This document shows, one piece after another, positions 33,741 through 41,590 of a DNA stretch of 64,000 nucleotides. The notes beneath the pieces are model-generated. The model was not told the DNA's origin. It saw only the letters and a program-made list of their open reading frames with translations, and searched no databases. Source of the stretch: Halorussus ruber (GTDB taxonomy: Archaea; Halobacteriota; Halobacteria; Halobacteriales; Haladaptataceae); assembly GCF_004765785.1 (NCBI RefSeq), contig NZ_SBIT01000017.1, positions 1 to 64,000 of the forward strand, in the 5' to 3' direction. Both the position numbers and the translations under genes were made by a program. The number at the start of each line of letters is the position of its first letter. The stretch's first letter is position 1.

Positions 33741-35126
33741 ATGTCTCAAACGAAGCGTGACCGCGGCCAACTCGTCCTCGTCGGCGCGCTCACGCTCGCG
33801 GTCTCGCTGGTCGTGCTGGCGGTCGTCCTCAACTCCGCCATCTACACCGAGAATCTGGCGAGTCGGAGCAGCGAGGCCGGGACCAGCGCGGCGGTGGACG
33901 CCCGCGAGAGCGTCCGCGACGGCGTCGGCGGCGTGACTGACCACGTGAACAGGAACCACGCCGGAGCGGACTACACCGAGCTGGCCGACACTCACCTCCC
34001 GGCCGCGCTGGCCGAGTGGCGACCGTTGGTGGTCCGCCAGCAGGTCGTCTCGGGACGGACGCTCCGGGTCGCGCGCGTCGACAACACCGAGGGTACCAGA
34101 ATCGCCGACGAGAGCGCCGGAGAGTTCCGTCCTCAGACTTCGGGTGCCAATCCCCTCGGCTACGGCGACCCGAATTGGCTGGTCGCGGATTCGGTCGAGG
34201 TCCGGAACTTCCTCCTCGGCCAGATTTCGGCCTCGGACCTGACCAGCGCGAGCGCGCCCTTCGACCCCGAGGACGCGGGCACCTTCTTCGTGGAGGTCCG
34301 CGAGCGAGGCGGGTCCGAGGAGTGGCAGGTCGCGCTCTACGAGGACGGCGGGAGCGTCGGCGTGCTGGTCTGGGACGAGGACCCCGCCGAGGCCGACGAG
34401 GAGGCCATCGGGTCCTGTCAGACCCCCGGTCCCGCGACGGTGGACCTCACCGGGGCCTCGCTCGGCGGCGAGTCCTGCGAGGCGCTCTCGTTCTTCGAGG
34501 AGGCCCAAAGTCCGCTCGACATCTACTACGTCAACGGCGACGACGCGGTCGGCACCTACGAACTCGTCGTGGACCGGGCCGGACACGCGACCAGCGACGC
34601 GCTCAAGAACCGCGTCGATGCGGAGAACTACGGCCGCCACTGCGACGGCCCGACCTACGCCGACAGTCCAAGCAACGACCCCTACGCCGCGGCGGCGGTC
34701 TACTCGACCACCGTGGACTTCCGGTTCGCCAGCGAGTCGGTCACCTACGAGACCGAGGTTCGGGCCGCGAACGGCGAACCAGGACCTGCACCGAAGCATC
34801 CGCGCGTCACCGGCCTGAGCGTGACGGACAACAGCGACCCCGACGGCGACGCCTCCTTCGCCGTGAACTGGGAAGTTGCCGACCCGAACGCCGACCTCGA
34901 CAGCGTGACCGTCGAGTTGCGCCAGGGCGGGTCCCCGGTTGACGCCCCGCCCTCGGTCAGCGTCGGCGGCGCGAGCGATTCGGGGTCTGTCACGCTCTCG
35001 GACTCGAACGGCGGGGGCGGAACCTACACCGTCGTCGTCACGGTGACCGACGACGCGGGCCACTCGCGCACCGACGCCGAGACACACGCCGCTGACGGCG
35101 ACGGCGGAACGGGGTGTCCGCCGTGA
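33741..35126 (+). CDS. Pilin-like single-span protein with C-terminal Ig-like domain (DUF7261-type)
   Basis: The N terminus MSQTKRDRGQLVLVG and the helix that follows (about 10-32) fit this family. Earlier in-frame starts at 33666 and 33732 exist; 33741 fits the usual short basic leader best. The external part is long, and its last 90 residues read as a PKD/Ig-like beta-sandwich (VTGLSVTDNSDPDGD near residue 370, then repeated TVVVTVTDDAGH). It is the largest of the subunits in the operon (461 residues) and may be a tip or adhesin-like component. It ends in CPP, an unpaired cysteine close to the C terminus. Confidence 0.7.
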   Translation: MSQTKRDRGQLVLVGALTLAVSLVVLAVVLNSAIYTENLASRSSEAGTSAAVDARESVRDGVGGVTDHVNRNHAGADYTELADTHLPAALAEWRPLVVRQQVVSGRTLRVARVDNTEGTRIADESAGEFRPQTSGANPLGYGDPNWLVADSVEVRNFLLGQISASDLTSASAPFDPEDAGTFFVEVRERGGSEEWQVALYEDGGSVGVLVWDEDPAEADEEAIGSCQTPGPATVDLTGASLGGESCEALSFFEEAQSPLDIYYVNGDDAVGTYELVVDRAGHATSDALKNRVDAENYGRHCDGPTYADSPSNDPYAAAAVYSTTVDFRFASESVTYETEVRAANGEPGPAPKHPRVTGLSVTDNSDPDGDASFAVNWEVADPNADLDSVTVELRQGGSPVDAPPSVSVGGASDSGSVTLSDSNGGGGTYTVVVTVTDDAGHSRTDAETHAADGDGGTGCPP

Positions 35127-35623
35127 GCCGGAATCGCCTTCCGGACCGGTTCCGCCGGGACGACCGCGGCGTCTCGACCACGCTCGGCTACATCCTGAAC
35201 CTCTCGGTGGCGACGCTGGTCATCACCGGTCTCCTCGTGGCTGGCGGCGACATGGTGGCCGACCAGCGCGAGCAGACGACTCGCTCGGAACTCCGAGTTA
35301 TCGGCCAGCAACTCGCCGCGGACCTCGTGGCGGCCGACGAACTCGCCGCGACGATGGGCGGCGACGGCGACGACACGCTCGAAATCGAGCGCCAACTCCC
35401 CCGAGAGGTCGCGGGCCGGACCTACAGCATCGAGCTACGCAATCCCGGCTCGGACCAGCCGTACCTCCGCCTGTCGGCGACCGGGACCGACATCAGCGTC
35501 AGGGTCGAACTCACGCTGGAGACGCCGGTGGTCGAGTCGTCGGTGAACGGCGAGCAGATTCTGATTCGGTACGCGAACCCGGACGGCGACTCGACTTACG
35601 AGTTGGAGGTGAAGAATGCGTAA
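35123..35623 (+). CDS. Pilin-like single-span protein (DUF7266-type)
   Basis: Starts at a GTG that overlaps the preceding stop (GTGA at 35123). The N terminus has RDDRGVSTTLGYILNLSVATLVI, with the basic-residue run and single helix of haloarchaeal pilin-like proteins, and a compact external beta domain of about 120 residues. It overlaps the next gene by eight bases, indicating coupled translation with the DUF7289-type protein. Confidence 0.75.
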   Translation: MSRNRLPDRFRRDDRGVSTTLGYILNLSVATLVITGLLVAGGDMVADQREQTTRSELRVIGQQLAADLVAADELAATMGGDGDDTLEIERQLPREVAGRTYSIELRNPGSDQPYLRLSATGTDISVRVELTLETPVVESSVNGEQILIRYANPDGDSTYELEVKNA

Positions 35624-36479
35624 GCGAATCGCGGCGTCCGACCGGGGCGTCAGCGACGTCATCGGGTTCGTGCTGATATTCGCGCTCATCACGTCCACGG
35701 TGGCAATCGTCTACACCTTCGGGTTCTCCGGGCTTCAGGACGCCCGACAGCAGGAGCGCATCTCGAACGCCGAGCGCGTCTTCGACATCTTGGCCGACAA
35801 CGTCGGCGACCTCCAGCACCGGGGCGCACCCAGTCGCGCGACCGAAATCAAGCTCTCGGAGGCCTCGCTGGGCTACGACGACGAGACCGCGGTGACAGTC
35901 GAGGTCACCAACGCTCCCTCGACGCCCCGATTCAGCACGAACATCGACCCCGTCGTCTACTCGCCGACCGGCTCGCGGGTCCAGTTGGTCTACGAGAACG
36001 GGGCCGTCCTCCGCGAGCGACGGGGGACCGGCGGCGTCCTCCTCGAACGACCGGGGTCGGTGTTCCGGAAAGACGGAGACACCAAGACCGCCGTGATTCC
36101 GTTCGTCCAGACCCGCAAGGCCGGGAGTCCGGGCGTCGGCGGCTCCACGACGGTCCGGATTCGCACGGAACTGACCGGCTCGGAGGTCCTCGGCGCGCTC
36201 GCCACTCCCTCCGACGCCACGGCCGACCCCGACGGAGACGGGACCGACGAGGCCGACCCCGACCCCGACGGCGACGGGCAAGACGAGTACGAGATAACCT
36301 ACACCATCGAGACCTCCGAGACGCGCGCGCCGCTCTGGGAGCAAGCCCTCGAAGAACGAATCCCCGACGCGTGGAACGCCGACGCCTGTGAGGTGCCCTC
36401 GGACGGGACGGTCACTTGCACCCTCAGCGTCGAGCGCCTCTACGTGACCGTGGCGCGAGTAGACGTGTCGTTCAGCTGA
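35616..36479 (+). CDS. Pilin-like single-span protein (DUF7289-type)
   Basis: The N terminus has DRGVSDVIGFVLIFALIT and one helix (about 13-33), followed by a 250-residue external beta domain. A DPDGDGTDEADPDPDGDG stretch near residue 205 suggests calcium-binding loops. It is the last gene of the plus-strand operon and converges on another pilin-like gene with a single base between the stops. Confidence 0.75.
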   Translation: MRKRIAASDRGVSDVIGFVLIFALITSTVAIVYTFGFSGLQDARQQERISNAERVFDILADNVGDLQHRGAPSRATEIKLSEASLGYDDETAVTVEVTNAPSTPRFSTNIDPVVYSPTGSRVQLVYENGAVLRERRGTGGVLLERPGSVFRKDGDTKTAVIPFVQTRKAGSPGVGGSTTVRIRTELTGSEVLGALATPSDATADPDGDGTDEADPDPDGDGQDEYEITYTIETSETRAPLWEQALEERIPDAWNADACEVPSDGTVTCTLSVERLYVTVARVDVSFS

Positions 36480-36480
36480 T

Positions 36481-37983
36481 TCAGCTCGTCTCGACCTCGA
36501 TTTCGTTCTCGGTGACGTGGAGGTAGGTGATGTACATCCCGCCGCCGCCGTACTCGATTCGGCCGTAGGAGGCCCCTTCGTTGACGGTGTTACTGCTCTT
36601 GTCGTCGATGGTCAGGGCGAACCCGCCCATCTCCGAGGCGTAGTGGTTGACGATGCGGTCTATCGTCTCCCGGTCGCCGTCGTCGGGTTCGTAGCTCTCG
36701 GACTCCCACGTCGCTGGCGGGTTGTGACCGTCCAGCGTCACCGGGTCGCGCACCGTGCCCTTCGGCTTGAAGTTCATCACTTCGCTGTTCTTGAGGTCCA
36801 CGTACTCCAGTTTCGGGTCGTCGGACTCGACGTCGTGGACGCTCCCGTCGTTGTCGTCGTCGTCCACGAAGTCGATGACCATTCGGACCTCGTCGTCGCC
36901 GTCGCCGTTGTAGTCGCCGCACTCGGCCTCGAAAGCGTCGGCGTCGTACCAGCCCTGCTCGTGGATGCCGCCGTCCGACGAGTAGTAAATCGTCACCGAG
37001 GCGACCGCGTTACAGCCGCTCCCGCCGTTCTGTCGGATGTGAATCTCGAACTGGGTTGTTCCCTTGTCGACGTACATCGACCACTTGAGGTTCGCAAAGT
37101 TGGCGCTGTCGGCGTCGTCTGGCCGGACTGTGACCTCGAAGTCGGTCATCCCGTGGCCCGCGATGCCCCGAACGTCCACCGACCCGTCTTCGCCCGGCAT
37201 ATCGAAGAATCCGGTGTTACCCGTACTGATGAGTCGGATGACGACGGTCTCGTTGGCGTCGTAATCGTTGACCTTGGCGTTGGTTCGCTCGCGGAAGTAC
37301 TCGGCCCATCCCTCGTGGTACTCGCTCTCGACGTAGATTTTGATCCGACCGTGTTCGGAGGGGTTCGTGTACGCGGGTTTCGAGGTGTCGTCCTCGTAGT
37401 GTTCGGAGGCGTCGGGGAAGACGTGTTTCATCTCCGCGCCCGACTTCACCCGAGCCTTCGACCCGCCCGCAGATCCGCCCGAACCGGTGACTCGCACGAG
37501 GGGCAAGGTCAGCGTCGAACCGCGGTAGTGAAACTCCGGGGGCGAGACCATCGAGACGCCGCCGTTCTCGTCCTGCCGCCAGACGCCGCCGCCCTGATAG
37601 ACGAGTTTGGTGTCGTCGTTCTCGTAGACCAGCGACCCGAGGTCGTTCTCGTATATGATTTCGTCCGTCCCGCTCCCGTCGTAGTTGACGTGTTCGATGG
37701 TGATGTGCCCGTCTCCGGGTTCCGGACGGAGCGTGCCCGAGGTTCCGCCGAAGTCGACAGTCTGGACGTCGGAGTCGCCGAGCGCGACCTTCGCCGCCCG
37801 GGAGTCGAACACCGTCATGGCGAGTTCCGCCTGCTTGAGTTCGGTCGACGAGCGAGTGTCCTCGAGCGCAACGTCACCGAACCCGAGGATGAGTCCCGTC
37901 CCGGCGATGGTGATGGCCAGCAGCAAGACGACGCCCAGCGTCTCTGACTGGCCTCTCTCCGACGATTCAGAACAAGGCCACAT
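36481..37983 (-). CDS. Large pilin-like protein, convergent to the operon
   Basis: The protein has 500 residues from the ATG at 37983 (MWPCSESSERGQSETLGVVLLL); the longer upstream frame runs over an unrelated small gene. The N terminus RGQSETLGVVLLLAITIAGTGLI matches the same single-span pilin-like class as the gene at 35616. The large external domain is beta-rich and contains DYNGDGDDEV and VDDDDNDGSV segments resembling calcium loops. Opposite orientation means it has its own promoter, so it may be the regulated major or adhesive subunit. Its order relative to the operon is unusual. Confidence 0.72.
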   Translation of the reverse strand: MWPCSESSERGQSETLGVVLLLAITIAGTGLILGFGDVALEDTRSSTELKQAELAMTVFDSRAAKVALGDSDVQTVDFGGTSGTLRPEPGDGHITIEHVNYDGSGTDEIIYENDLGSLVYENDDTKLVYQGGGVWRQDENGGVSMVSPPEFHYRGSTLTLPLVRVTGSGGSAGGSKARVKSGAEMKHVFPDASEHYEDDTSKPAYTNPSEHGRIKIYVESEYHEGWAEYFRERTNAKVNDYDANETVVIRLISTGNTGFFDMPGEDGSVDVRGIAGHGMTDFEVTVRPDDADSANFANLKWSMYVDKGTTQFEIHIRQNGGSGCNAVASVTIYYSSDGGIHEQGWYDADAFEAECGDYNGDGDDEVRMVIDFVDDDDNDGSVHDVESDDPKLEYVDLKNSEVMNFKPKGTVRDPVTLDGHNPPATWESESYEPDDGDRETIDRIVNHYASEMGGFALTIDDKSSNTVNEGASYGRIEYGGGGMYITYLHVTENEIEVETS

Positions 37984-38134
37984 GTTTCCGCTTGCTTTCG
38001 AGTCCGATAGTATAAATCTGATGGGCAACGACTGCTCGAATCTGTAGGCCGACGCCGGATTCGACTGGCGACTTCGAAAGTTCGCGGCGAGTCCCGCCAC
38101 AAACCCTACCCCGGTGGCTCCCCCTCGTTCCGAT

Positions 38135-38266
38135 GTGCCACAACTCTCGACTCTCGTGATGGCGCTGGGTGCGGGACTGTTCGTGCTTCCGATTCCCGGG
38201 ACGTTCATCCTCGGGGGACTCGTGATGTTCGTCGGTATCGGGATGTACCTCTTGGGTGGGAAGTAG
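38135..38266 (+). CDS. 43-residue membrane protein
   Basis: A GTG start at 38135 opens 43 codons ending in TAG at 38264. The protein begins MPQLSTLVMALGAG and has two tight hydrophobic segments around a PIPGTFILGG turn, ending in GGK. It closely matches a type of very small haloarchaeal membrane protein I recognise but cannot name. The ATG two bases earlier leads to a stop after eight codons, which supports the GTG. Confidence 0.65.
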   Translation: MPQLSTLVMALGAGLFVLPIPGTFILGGLVMFVGIGMYLLGGK

Positions 38267-38425
38267 GTTCCGGACGGGAACAAGGCGCGGAGGCGGTATC
38301 TCTCGAAGCTGGAACCGACGCCGTTTCTCTGGACCGCGATAGGTCGGTCATTCGATGCTTCTTCCGGCGCTTTTCGTCATCGGAAAACCTATGTACGATC
38401 CACCCTGATAACGCATAGCAACCGA

Positions 38426-38755
38426 ATGAGTATGTCGAGAAAGAACATCGACCCCGTCGAGATTGAATCCACCGCTAACAACGGCGATTCGACCTCTACC
38501 TACGTTTTCGATATCAGCCACCACATGCTCGACGGCGAGGTCTGCACGGGCCTCGCACTCGCGCTCTCGGAGGTTCTCGAACGCGACCCCGGACAGATGA
38601 CGCCGCTGAGTTCGGTGGTGGACTGCGACGCGCTCCAACTGCTCTTCCACACTCGGCGGTACGGCGACCTCCGAGACGACGTGTCCGTCTCTTTCCCCTA
38701 CGACGTGTACGAAGTCACGATTCACTCCGGCGGACGAGTCGTCGTGCGGGGATAA
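38426..38755 (+). CDS. HalOD1 output-domain protein
   Basis: A 109-residue protein with the same domain as the product of 10604. A STYVFDISHHMLDG N-terminal strand, the PLSSVVDCDALQLLF helix near residue 60 and a final beta-hairpin with VSFPYDVYEVTIHSGGRVVV are seen. It stands alone, without a sensor gene, between a small membrane protein and further membrane proteins. Role in signalling is inferred from the domain only. Confidence 0.85.
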   Translation: MSMSRKNIDPVEIESTANNGDSTSTYVFDISHHMLDGEVCTGLALALSEVLERDPGQMTPLSSVVDCDALQLLFHTRRYGDLRDDVSVSFPYDVYEVTIHSGGRVVVRG

Positions 38756-38840
38756 GGGCAGTCGTCACGCCTCAGTTATCGCTGGCTCTTACTCGTCGTT
38801 CGGCGACACAGTTACGTCGCTCCGACTGGTGTGGTAGCAT

Positions 38841-39050
38841 ATGACAACCGCGTCACGCAGGTTCGACTGGCGACTCGCCGCGCTCGTGGTCCTCCTCCTC
38901 GGGGCCGGGGCGCTCCAAGTCGTCGCCGCGTCGGCGGGCGGCGGTGACGACGTGCAACTCGTCGTCATCGGTTCCGCCAGCATCGTCATGTTACTGGCTA
39001 TCGGCGTCGTGATGCTGATGGTCCGCTCGCGGACCGAGCGCCAATCGTGA
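38841..39050 (+). CDS. Small two-span membrane protein, 69 residues
   Basis: Two hydrophobic helices (about 11-31 and 40-62) flank a short GGGDD loop, with a basic N terminus (MTTASRRFDWR) and a basic tail. Its stop codon is inside the first unit of an 18-base tandem repeat. Unknown function. Confidence 0.6.
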   Translation: MTTASRRFDWRLAALVVLLLGAGALQVVAASAGGGDDVQLVVIGSASIVMLLAIGVVMLMVRSRTERQS

Positions 39051-39153
39051 GGGTTGGCCGCTTCGTGAGGGCTGACCGCTTCGTGAGGGCTGACCGCTTC
39101 GTGAGGGCTGACCGCTTCGTGAGGGCTGACTGCTCCGTGACGACTGACCGCCA
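39046..39153 (+). repeat. Tandem repeat, six 18-base units
   Basis: Units of CGTGAGGGCTGACCGCTT: 39064, 39082 and 39100 are exact copies; 39046, 39118 and 39136 are diverged. The array begins and ends next to a CGCCAATCGTGA string. The first unit contains the stop of the gene at 38841; there are no spacers, so it is not CRISPR. Confidence 0.9.
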
Positions 39154-39191
39154 ATCGTGATGTGTCTCGCCCACGTAGGACCGCCGGATAG

Positions 39192-39395
39192 ATGACTCGG
39201 CGGATGCGCGAGTTCCTCGGACCGAGGCCTCGGAACCTCGCCGCGCTGGTCGCGGTCGGGGCGTTACTCGGCGGCGCGTACCTCCTCGTCTCGAACCCGC
39301 TGGTCCGGTATGGCGCGTGGCTGCTGGCGTTCGCCGTCTGGATGGCGTGGTTCGTCGCCGTCGCGCGCGAGTGGATTTCGCGGGCCGACTTCTGA
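39192..39395 (+). CDS. Small two-span membrane protein, 67 residues
   Basis: A basic N terminus (MTRRMREFLGPRPRN) is followed by two helices (about 17-35 and 41-58). The start is chosen at the first ATG; an internal ATG at residue 5 is equally possible. It is followed by a TATA box for eIF-1A. Function is unknown. Confidence 0.55.
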   Translation: MTRRMREFLGPRPRNLAALVAVGALLGGAYLLVSNPLVRYGAWLLAFAVWMAWFVAVAREWISRADF

Positions 39396-39449
39396 CTAGA
39401 GGTGCTATCGCACTCGACTTCGAGAGAGTCGTTGCCACGCACGATGAAA

Positions 39450-39461
39450 CCATTTAAAAGG
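39450..39461 (+). promoter_or_regulatory. TATA box of the eIF-1A gene
   Basis: CCATTTAAAAGG is centred about 27 bases upstream of the GTG at 39482, the spacing expected for a leaderless haloarchaeal message. Confidence 0.6.
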
Positions 39462-39481
39462 ACACGCCACCTATATCGGTT

Positions 39482-39769
39482 GTGAGTGAAGATTCTGGGC
39501 GACGGAACCTCCGCATGCCCGACGATTCAGAGCAGTTTGCCATCGTAACCGAGATGCTCGGCAAGAACCGCGTGCGCCTCCGGTGCAACGACGGTGTCGA
39601 GCGAATGGGCCGGATTCCCGGCCGAATGCGCAAGCGAATCTGGATTCGACGCGACGACATCGTGCTGTGCGAACCGTGGGACTGGCAGGACGAGAAGGCC
39701 GACATCGAATGGCGCTACGACGGGTCCGCACAGGACCAACTGCGACGCGAAGGCCACATCAACGTCTGA
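39482..39769 (+). CDS. Translation initiation factor eIF-1A (aIF1A)
   Basis: A 95-residue S1/OB-fold initiation factor that binds near the ribosomal A site and assists start selection. The core [15 protein letters not shown] and the motif [21 protein letters not shown] are diagnostic. A flexible NLRMPDD N terminus and acidic tail fit the archaeal family. The GTG start at 39482 fits the TATA box just upstream and gives the usual length; an internal ATG at 39515 would remove the N-terminal tail. Confidence 0.95.
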   Translation: MSEDSGRRNLRMPDDSEQFAIVTEMLGKNRVRLRCNDGVERMGRIPGRMRKRIWIRRDDIVLCEPWDWQDEKADIEWRYDGSAQDQLRREGHINV

Positions 39770-39950
39770 TACCGTACTTCTCGAGTCACTTCTTCGGCAC
39801 GTCAGGTTCCGACCGACGAGTCGCACGACACCTTGTAGTGAACTGAGAGAACAACGATATAATCGGCATCTAATATCAAGCTGGTCTGTTAGAAGTATCC
39901 CGGAAGCGCTTATCAGGAAGTTCGTCAGAGTCCCGACCACGACAGCAACA
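39770..39950. other. Intergenic region
   Basis: Nothing coding is seen; two weak TATA-like strings (GATATAATCG near 39856 and GCTTATCAGG near 39907) precede the pseudogene. Confidence 0.4.
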
Positions 39951-40099
39951 ATGTGGGCGGACCCGAACGACGGACCGTTCTGCGGCGCGACGCTCCAGAA
40001 CAGCGTGGAGTTCATCAACCACATCGATGACACCTCGGCTGCGAGACTAGCTTCGACGCTTGGCGGACAAACGTCGCTGGCGACATCCGCGGTGGCTAG
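39951..40099 (+). pseudogene. Frameshifted small CPxCG-type zinc-finger protein
   Basis: From the ATG at 39951 the frame reads a GPFCGATLQN segment and then FINHIDDTSA. Changing frame once at about 40040 continues as CETSFDAWRTNVAGDIRGG and a stop at 40097. The joined protein has the layout of a small haloarchaeal zinc-finger protein that begins CPFCGA and ends WRxxVAGDIRGG. The first cysteine is Gly here, and one base appears missing, so both the zinc site and the frame are broken. Two independent lesions argue against a sequencing error. Confidence 0.65.
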
Positions 40100-40340
40100 T
40101 CGGGATAGCGTACTCGAACGACGACGGATTTCTCCCGGCGTGAAGGTTAGTGGCGGTAGCGAGAAAAATAGGCGTAACTCGACTAGGGCGTAGACCGAAA
40201 CAAGCTCGTAGGAGGACTGGAATTGGCCTTATAGGTCACGACGACCCGCAGTTCGTTTTGACTGACGCGACGACATGGGCAGTCGGTGAGGTTTCCACCT
40301 GACGACAGCGAGCCGAAGTCGTAAATCGGCAGTTTGCTCG
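40100..40340. other. Intergenic region between pseudogene and PQQ-repeat protein
   Basis: No gene is seen. The last 100 bases lie downstream of the minus-strand lipoprotein and may hold its terminator. Confidence 0.4.
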
Positions 40341-41531
40341 TCACTCGCTGTCGTCTTCGGGCGTCGTCACGTACGCGAAGTAGGTACTACTGGCGCTTTG
40401 CGCGATAAGAATGGGTCCGTAGGGCCCGAGCGCGAGTGGTGACGTGACCTTCCCGCGGAACTGGATCGAGTCGGTGACCTCCCGGCGCGAGAGCGAGAGG
40501 CGCTCGACGATGTCGTAGCCAGCGAGGAAGACGCTCTCACCGGTCACGAGCGGTTGGTAGGCGCTCTGGGCCTGTACGCTCCATTCTCTGGTACCGTTGG
40601 CGGCGGACACGACGTGGAGTTGCGGCTCGTCGATTCCGGAGAGAAATATCGTCTCACCGTCTGGCGATACCGCTGGGGGTGCGTCGGCGTCTACAGTCTC
40701 ATAGTGCCATAGTCGCTCTCCGCTAGCCGCGTCGAAGGCCCAGAGCGTTCCGGTCTCAACGTCCGTGTAGAGGACCTGGCCCTCCGAGACCACTGGATAA
40801 AGAACAGGTGCGATTCCTTCGACCTCCCACGCCGTTTCGCCAGTCGTCCACTCGAGCGCACGAAGCGCCGGAACGTCCGTACCACCGGTAGTGACGTAGA
40901 TCCGGTCGTCGTCGGCCGCGAGACCGTATGGGACGCCGAGTTCCTTCGACTGCCAGCGGGTCTCGCCAGTATAGGCGTCCAGCGCCACGACTCGCCGACC
41001 GGATCTGACGACGATGCGGTCGTCCCGTTTGAGGTGAGTCTGGTAGAACCCGCTTCCGCCGACGTTTCGACGCCAGTACACTCTCCCTGTTTCGATGTCC
41101 ACGGCGAAGGTGTTCGCGCCGCCTGAGAAGATGGCCGTCTCGCCGTAGACTGATGGCGTCGTGTAGTCAACGACGTCCGGGTTGTGCCACAGTTGCTCGC
41201 CAGTTCCCGGTTCCAGCGCGAACGCGCCACTCGTTAGGCTTCTGGTCTCCGACCGCGCGAGGAGGATGCGATTGCTCGCGTAGATCGGAGCGTCGGTGCG
41301 GTCAGGTTTCCCAATCCGGAGGACCCGCCGGGCCGTAAGGGAGTCGTCTGGAACAGTGAGACCGGTCGAACTTGTGTTCCGCCGGTCGTGACCGAGCATC
41401 GGCCACGGGGAATCGGCGCTACCGTACGTCGGTTCCGGTGCTGACTCTCTCGACTCGAAGCACCCGGCAGTCGTGGTGAGTCCGACGAGACTTGTTAGGA
41501 CACTTCGTCGAGTGACGTGGAGCGCGGACAT
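40341..41531 (-). CDS. Tat-exported lipoprotein with PQQ-type beta-propeller
   Basis: A 396-residue secreted protein. The signal has TRRSVLTSLVG and the lipobox TAGC near residue 24, so it should be lipid-anchored on the outside. The mature part has repeated blades with the PQQ/quinoprotein-like pattern: ALEPGTGEQLWH, DIETGRVYWRRN, ALDAYTGETRW, DVETGTLWAFDAASGERLWHYE and NGTREWSV. No pyrroloquinoline quinone ligand set is obvious, so an enzymatic role is uncertain; a scaffold like BamB is possible. The ATG at 41531 is chosen because the longer frame upstream overlaps the neighbour and has no export signal. Confidence 0.82.
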   Translation of the reverse strand: MSALHVTRRSVLTSLVGLTTTAGCFESRESAPEPTYGSADSPWPMLGHDRRNTSSTGLTVPDDSLTARRVLRIGKPDRTDAPIYASNRILLARSETRSLTSGAFALEPGTGEQLWHNPDVVDYTTPSVYGETAIFSGGANTFAVDIETGRVYWRRNVGGSGFYQTHLKRDDRIVVRSGRRVVALDAYTGETRWQSKELGVPYGLAADDDRIYVTTGGTDVPALRALEWTTGETAWEVEGIAPVLYPVVSEGQVLYTDVETGTLWAFDAASGERLWHYETVDADAPPAVSPDGETIFLSGIDEPQLHVVSAANGTREWSVQAQSAYQPLVTGESVFLAGYDIVERLSLSRREVTDSIQFRGKVTSPLALGPYGPILIAQSASSTYFAYVTTPEDDSE

Positions 41532-41560
41532 CCTAATATACCTATACGTTTGTAACCGTA

Positions 41561-41590
41561 CCAAAAAAATTGGGCGGCTCAATCGGCTGT
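41561..41590 (-). terminator. Terminator of the Tat-exported protein gene at 41591
   Basis: On the minus strand, a short GCCGATTGAGCCG segment after the stop is followed by CCCAATTTTTTTGG (A-run at 41561-41568 on the plus strand). A T-tract of this kind ends archaeal transcripts. Confidence 0.5.

Noticed and set aside
39046-39153. Possible CRISPR array or short direct-repeat origin.
   Set aside because: No spacers; the repeats touch each other, and no replication initiator gene is nearby.
40341-41531. PQQ-dependent dehydrogenase.
   Set aside because: The blades are too few and no quinone-binding residue set or catalytic Asp is visible; only the repeat fold is supported.
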